From REEB481 sp041170785 (GTDB lineage: Bacteria > Bacteroidota > Bacteroidia > NS11-12g > UBA955), in NCBI GenBank assembly GCA_041170785.1, contig JBEDND010000102.1, positions 1 through 6,632 on the forward strand: 6,632 nucleotides of DNA. Direction: 5' to 3'. A model generated the notes under the pieces. The model worked only from the letters and a program-made list of their open reading frames with translations, made no database searches and was not told the DNA's origin. Below are positions 5,737 through 6,632 of the stretch, piece by piece (position 1 is the first letter of the stretch; each line of letters starts with the position of its first letter). The position numbers were made by a program, and so were the translations under genes.

Positions 5737-6632
5737 ATGAGCATTTTCAAATTCCTGACACAGGAACTGGCCATAGACTTGGGGACCGCCAACACCCTGA
5801 TTATTCACAAAGATCGGGTGGTGGTTGACGAGCCTTCCATCATTGCAATGGAAAAAGCCACCGGGAACGTAATTGCCGTAGGTAAAGAAGCCATGCAGAT
5901 GTTTGGCAAGGAAAACGAAGGTATCAAGACCATTCGTCCGTTGAAAGACGGTGTCATCGCCGACTTCCAGGCCGCCGAGCACATGATTCGGGGCATGATT
6001 CGGATGATGAACAACAACAAAAGCAGCTTTTCTCCCCAATTGCGTATGGTTATTTGTATTCCCTCCGGAATTACTGAAGTGGAAAAGCGCGCGGTAAAGG
6101 ACAGTGCCGAACGTTCAGGAGCTAAAGAAGTTTACCTGATTCACGAACCCATGGCTGCTGCCGTTGGCATAGGCATCGATGTAACCGAGCCTATGGGCAA
6201 CATGATCATCGACATTGGTGGAGGAACCACAGAAATTGCGGTAATCGCCCTTGGCGGAATAGTTTGCGACGAAAGCATCCGTGTGGCCGGTGACGAATTT
6301 AATCTGGACATTGTAGAATATATGCGCCGGGAGCACAACTTGTTGATTGGCGAGCGCACGGCAGAAAAAATTAAAATCAACGTAGGCTCAGCCCTTCAGG
6401 AACTGGATATGCCTATGGAAGAATATCCGGTTTTTGGCCGCGACCTCATGACTGGCATTCCAAAGCAGATCAATGTGTCGTACGGTGAAATCGCACGTTC
6501 TTTGGACAAATCCATCACCAAAATTGAAGATGCCATTCTGCGCGCCCTGGAAAACACACCACCGGAACTTTCGGCAGACATCCTGCAAAGCGGATTGTGG
6601 TTGACCGGAGGCGGCGCTTTGCTGCGTGGACT
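5737..6632 (+). CDS. mreB: Rod shape-determining protein MreB, C-terminus cut by window edge
   Basis: MreB is the bacterial actin homologue. It forms filaments under the inner membrane and guides the elongation machinery (MreC, MreD, RodA, PBP2) that inserts new peptidoglycan. The frame opens at the ATG at 5737 and continues through 298 full codons to the right edge. The family is about 335-350 residues long, so some 40-50 are missing. Visible motifs are the phosphate-1 loop AIDLGTANT (12-20), IRPLKDGVIADF, VICIPSGITEVEKRA, HEPMAAAVG (136-144) with Glu137 as the probable catalytic Glu, the phosphate-2 loop DIGGGTTE (159-166), GERTAEKIKI, and the adenosine loop TGGGALLRG (290-298). The first residues, MSIFKFLTQ, are short and amphipathic and could be the membrane-binding segment. 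The preceding gene is purH; mreC would be expected downstream, outside the window. Confidence 0.98.
   Translation, partial: MSIFKFLTQELAIDLGTANTLIIHKDRVVVDEPSIIAMEKATGNVIAVGKEAMQMFGKENEGIKTIRPLKDGVIADFQAAEHMIRGMIRMMNNNKSSFSPQLRMVICIPSGITEVEKRAVKDSAERSGAKEVYLIHEPMAAAVGIGIDVTEPMGNMIIDIGGGTTEIAVIALGGIVCDESIRVAGDEFNLDIVEYMRREHNLLIGERTAEKIKINVGSALQELDMPMEEYPVFGRDLMTGIPKQINVSYGEIARSLDKSITKIEDAILRALENTPPELSADILQSGLWLTGGGALLRG

Noticed and set aside
1..6632. Mobile elements, CRISPR arrays, tRNA or rRNA genes, defence or biosynthetic systems
   Set aside because: No repeat-spacer pattern, transposase, integrase, tRNA-like fold or rRNA sequence was noticed. Nearly all of the window is accounted for by five conserved genes with short gaps.

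Overview
The window looks like chromosomal DNA from a member of the Bacteroidota, probably of the Flavobacteriia, Sphingobacteriia or Cytophagia type rather than Bacteroides. The protein sequences resemble Bacteroidota versions of each family. Clear Shine-Dalgarno sites are missing upstream of most starts. The upstream regions carry matches to the Bacteroidota sigma factor -7 element (TAnnTTTG). The presence of dapD (succinylase route to lysine and diaminopimelate) also fits those classes, since Bacteroides species typically use DapL instead. This assignment is inference from family recognition; no search was run.

Layout. Positions 1-2089 (minus strand) hold an exported S9-family prolyl peptidase (DPP IV/PtpA type), cut off by the left edge just after its catalytic His. 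A 46-bp divergent intergenic region (2090-2135) separates it from dapD (2136-2951, plus). dapD is followed after one sense codon by a GT4-type glycosyltransferase (2955-4037, GTG start), so these two probably form an operon. A 76-bp gap (4038-4113) holds a perfect inverted repeat and a perfect TAnnTTTG element just before purH (4114-5613). A 123-bp gap (5614-5736) with a 12-bp palindrome and a weaker promoter-like element leads to mreB (5737 to the right edge, C-terminus missing).

Function. The genes are mainly core metabolism and cell-envelope housekeeping. DapD feeds lysine and meso-diaminopimelate, the peptidoglycan cross-linking residue. MreB directs peptidoglycan insertion. PurH makes IMP, the last step of purine synthesis. 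The glycosyltransferase most likely adds a sugar to an envelope or exported glycan, but its substrate is unknown. The S9 peptidase probably trims proline-containing peptides in the periplasm. DapD and MreB therefore share a cell-wall theme. I see no mobile element, CRISPR array, tRNA, rRNA, defence system or other novel multi-gene system. The points worth a second look are regulatory (short leaders and symmetric repeats at starts), plus the uncharacterised glycosyltransferase and the peptidase's substrate specificity.
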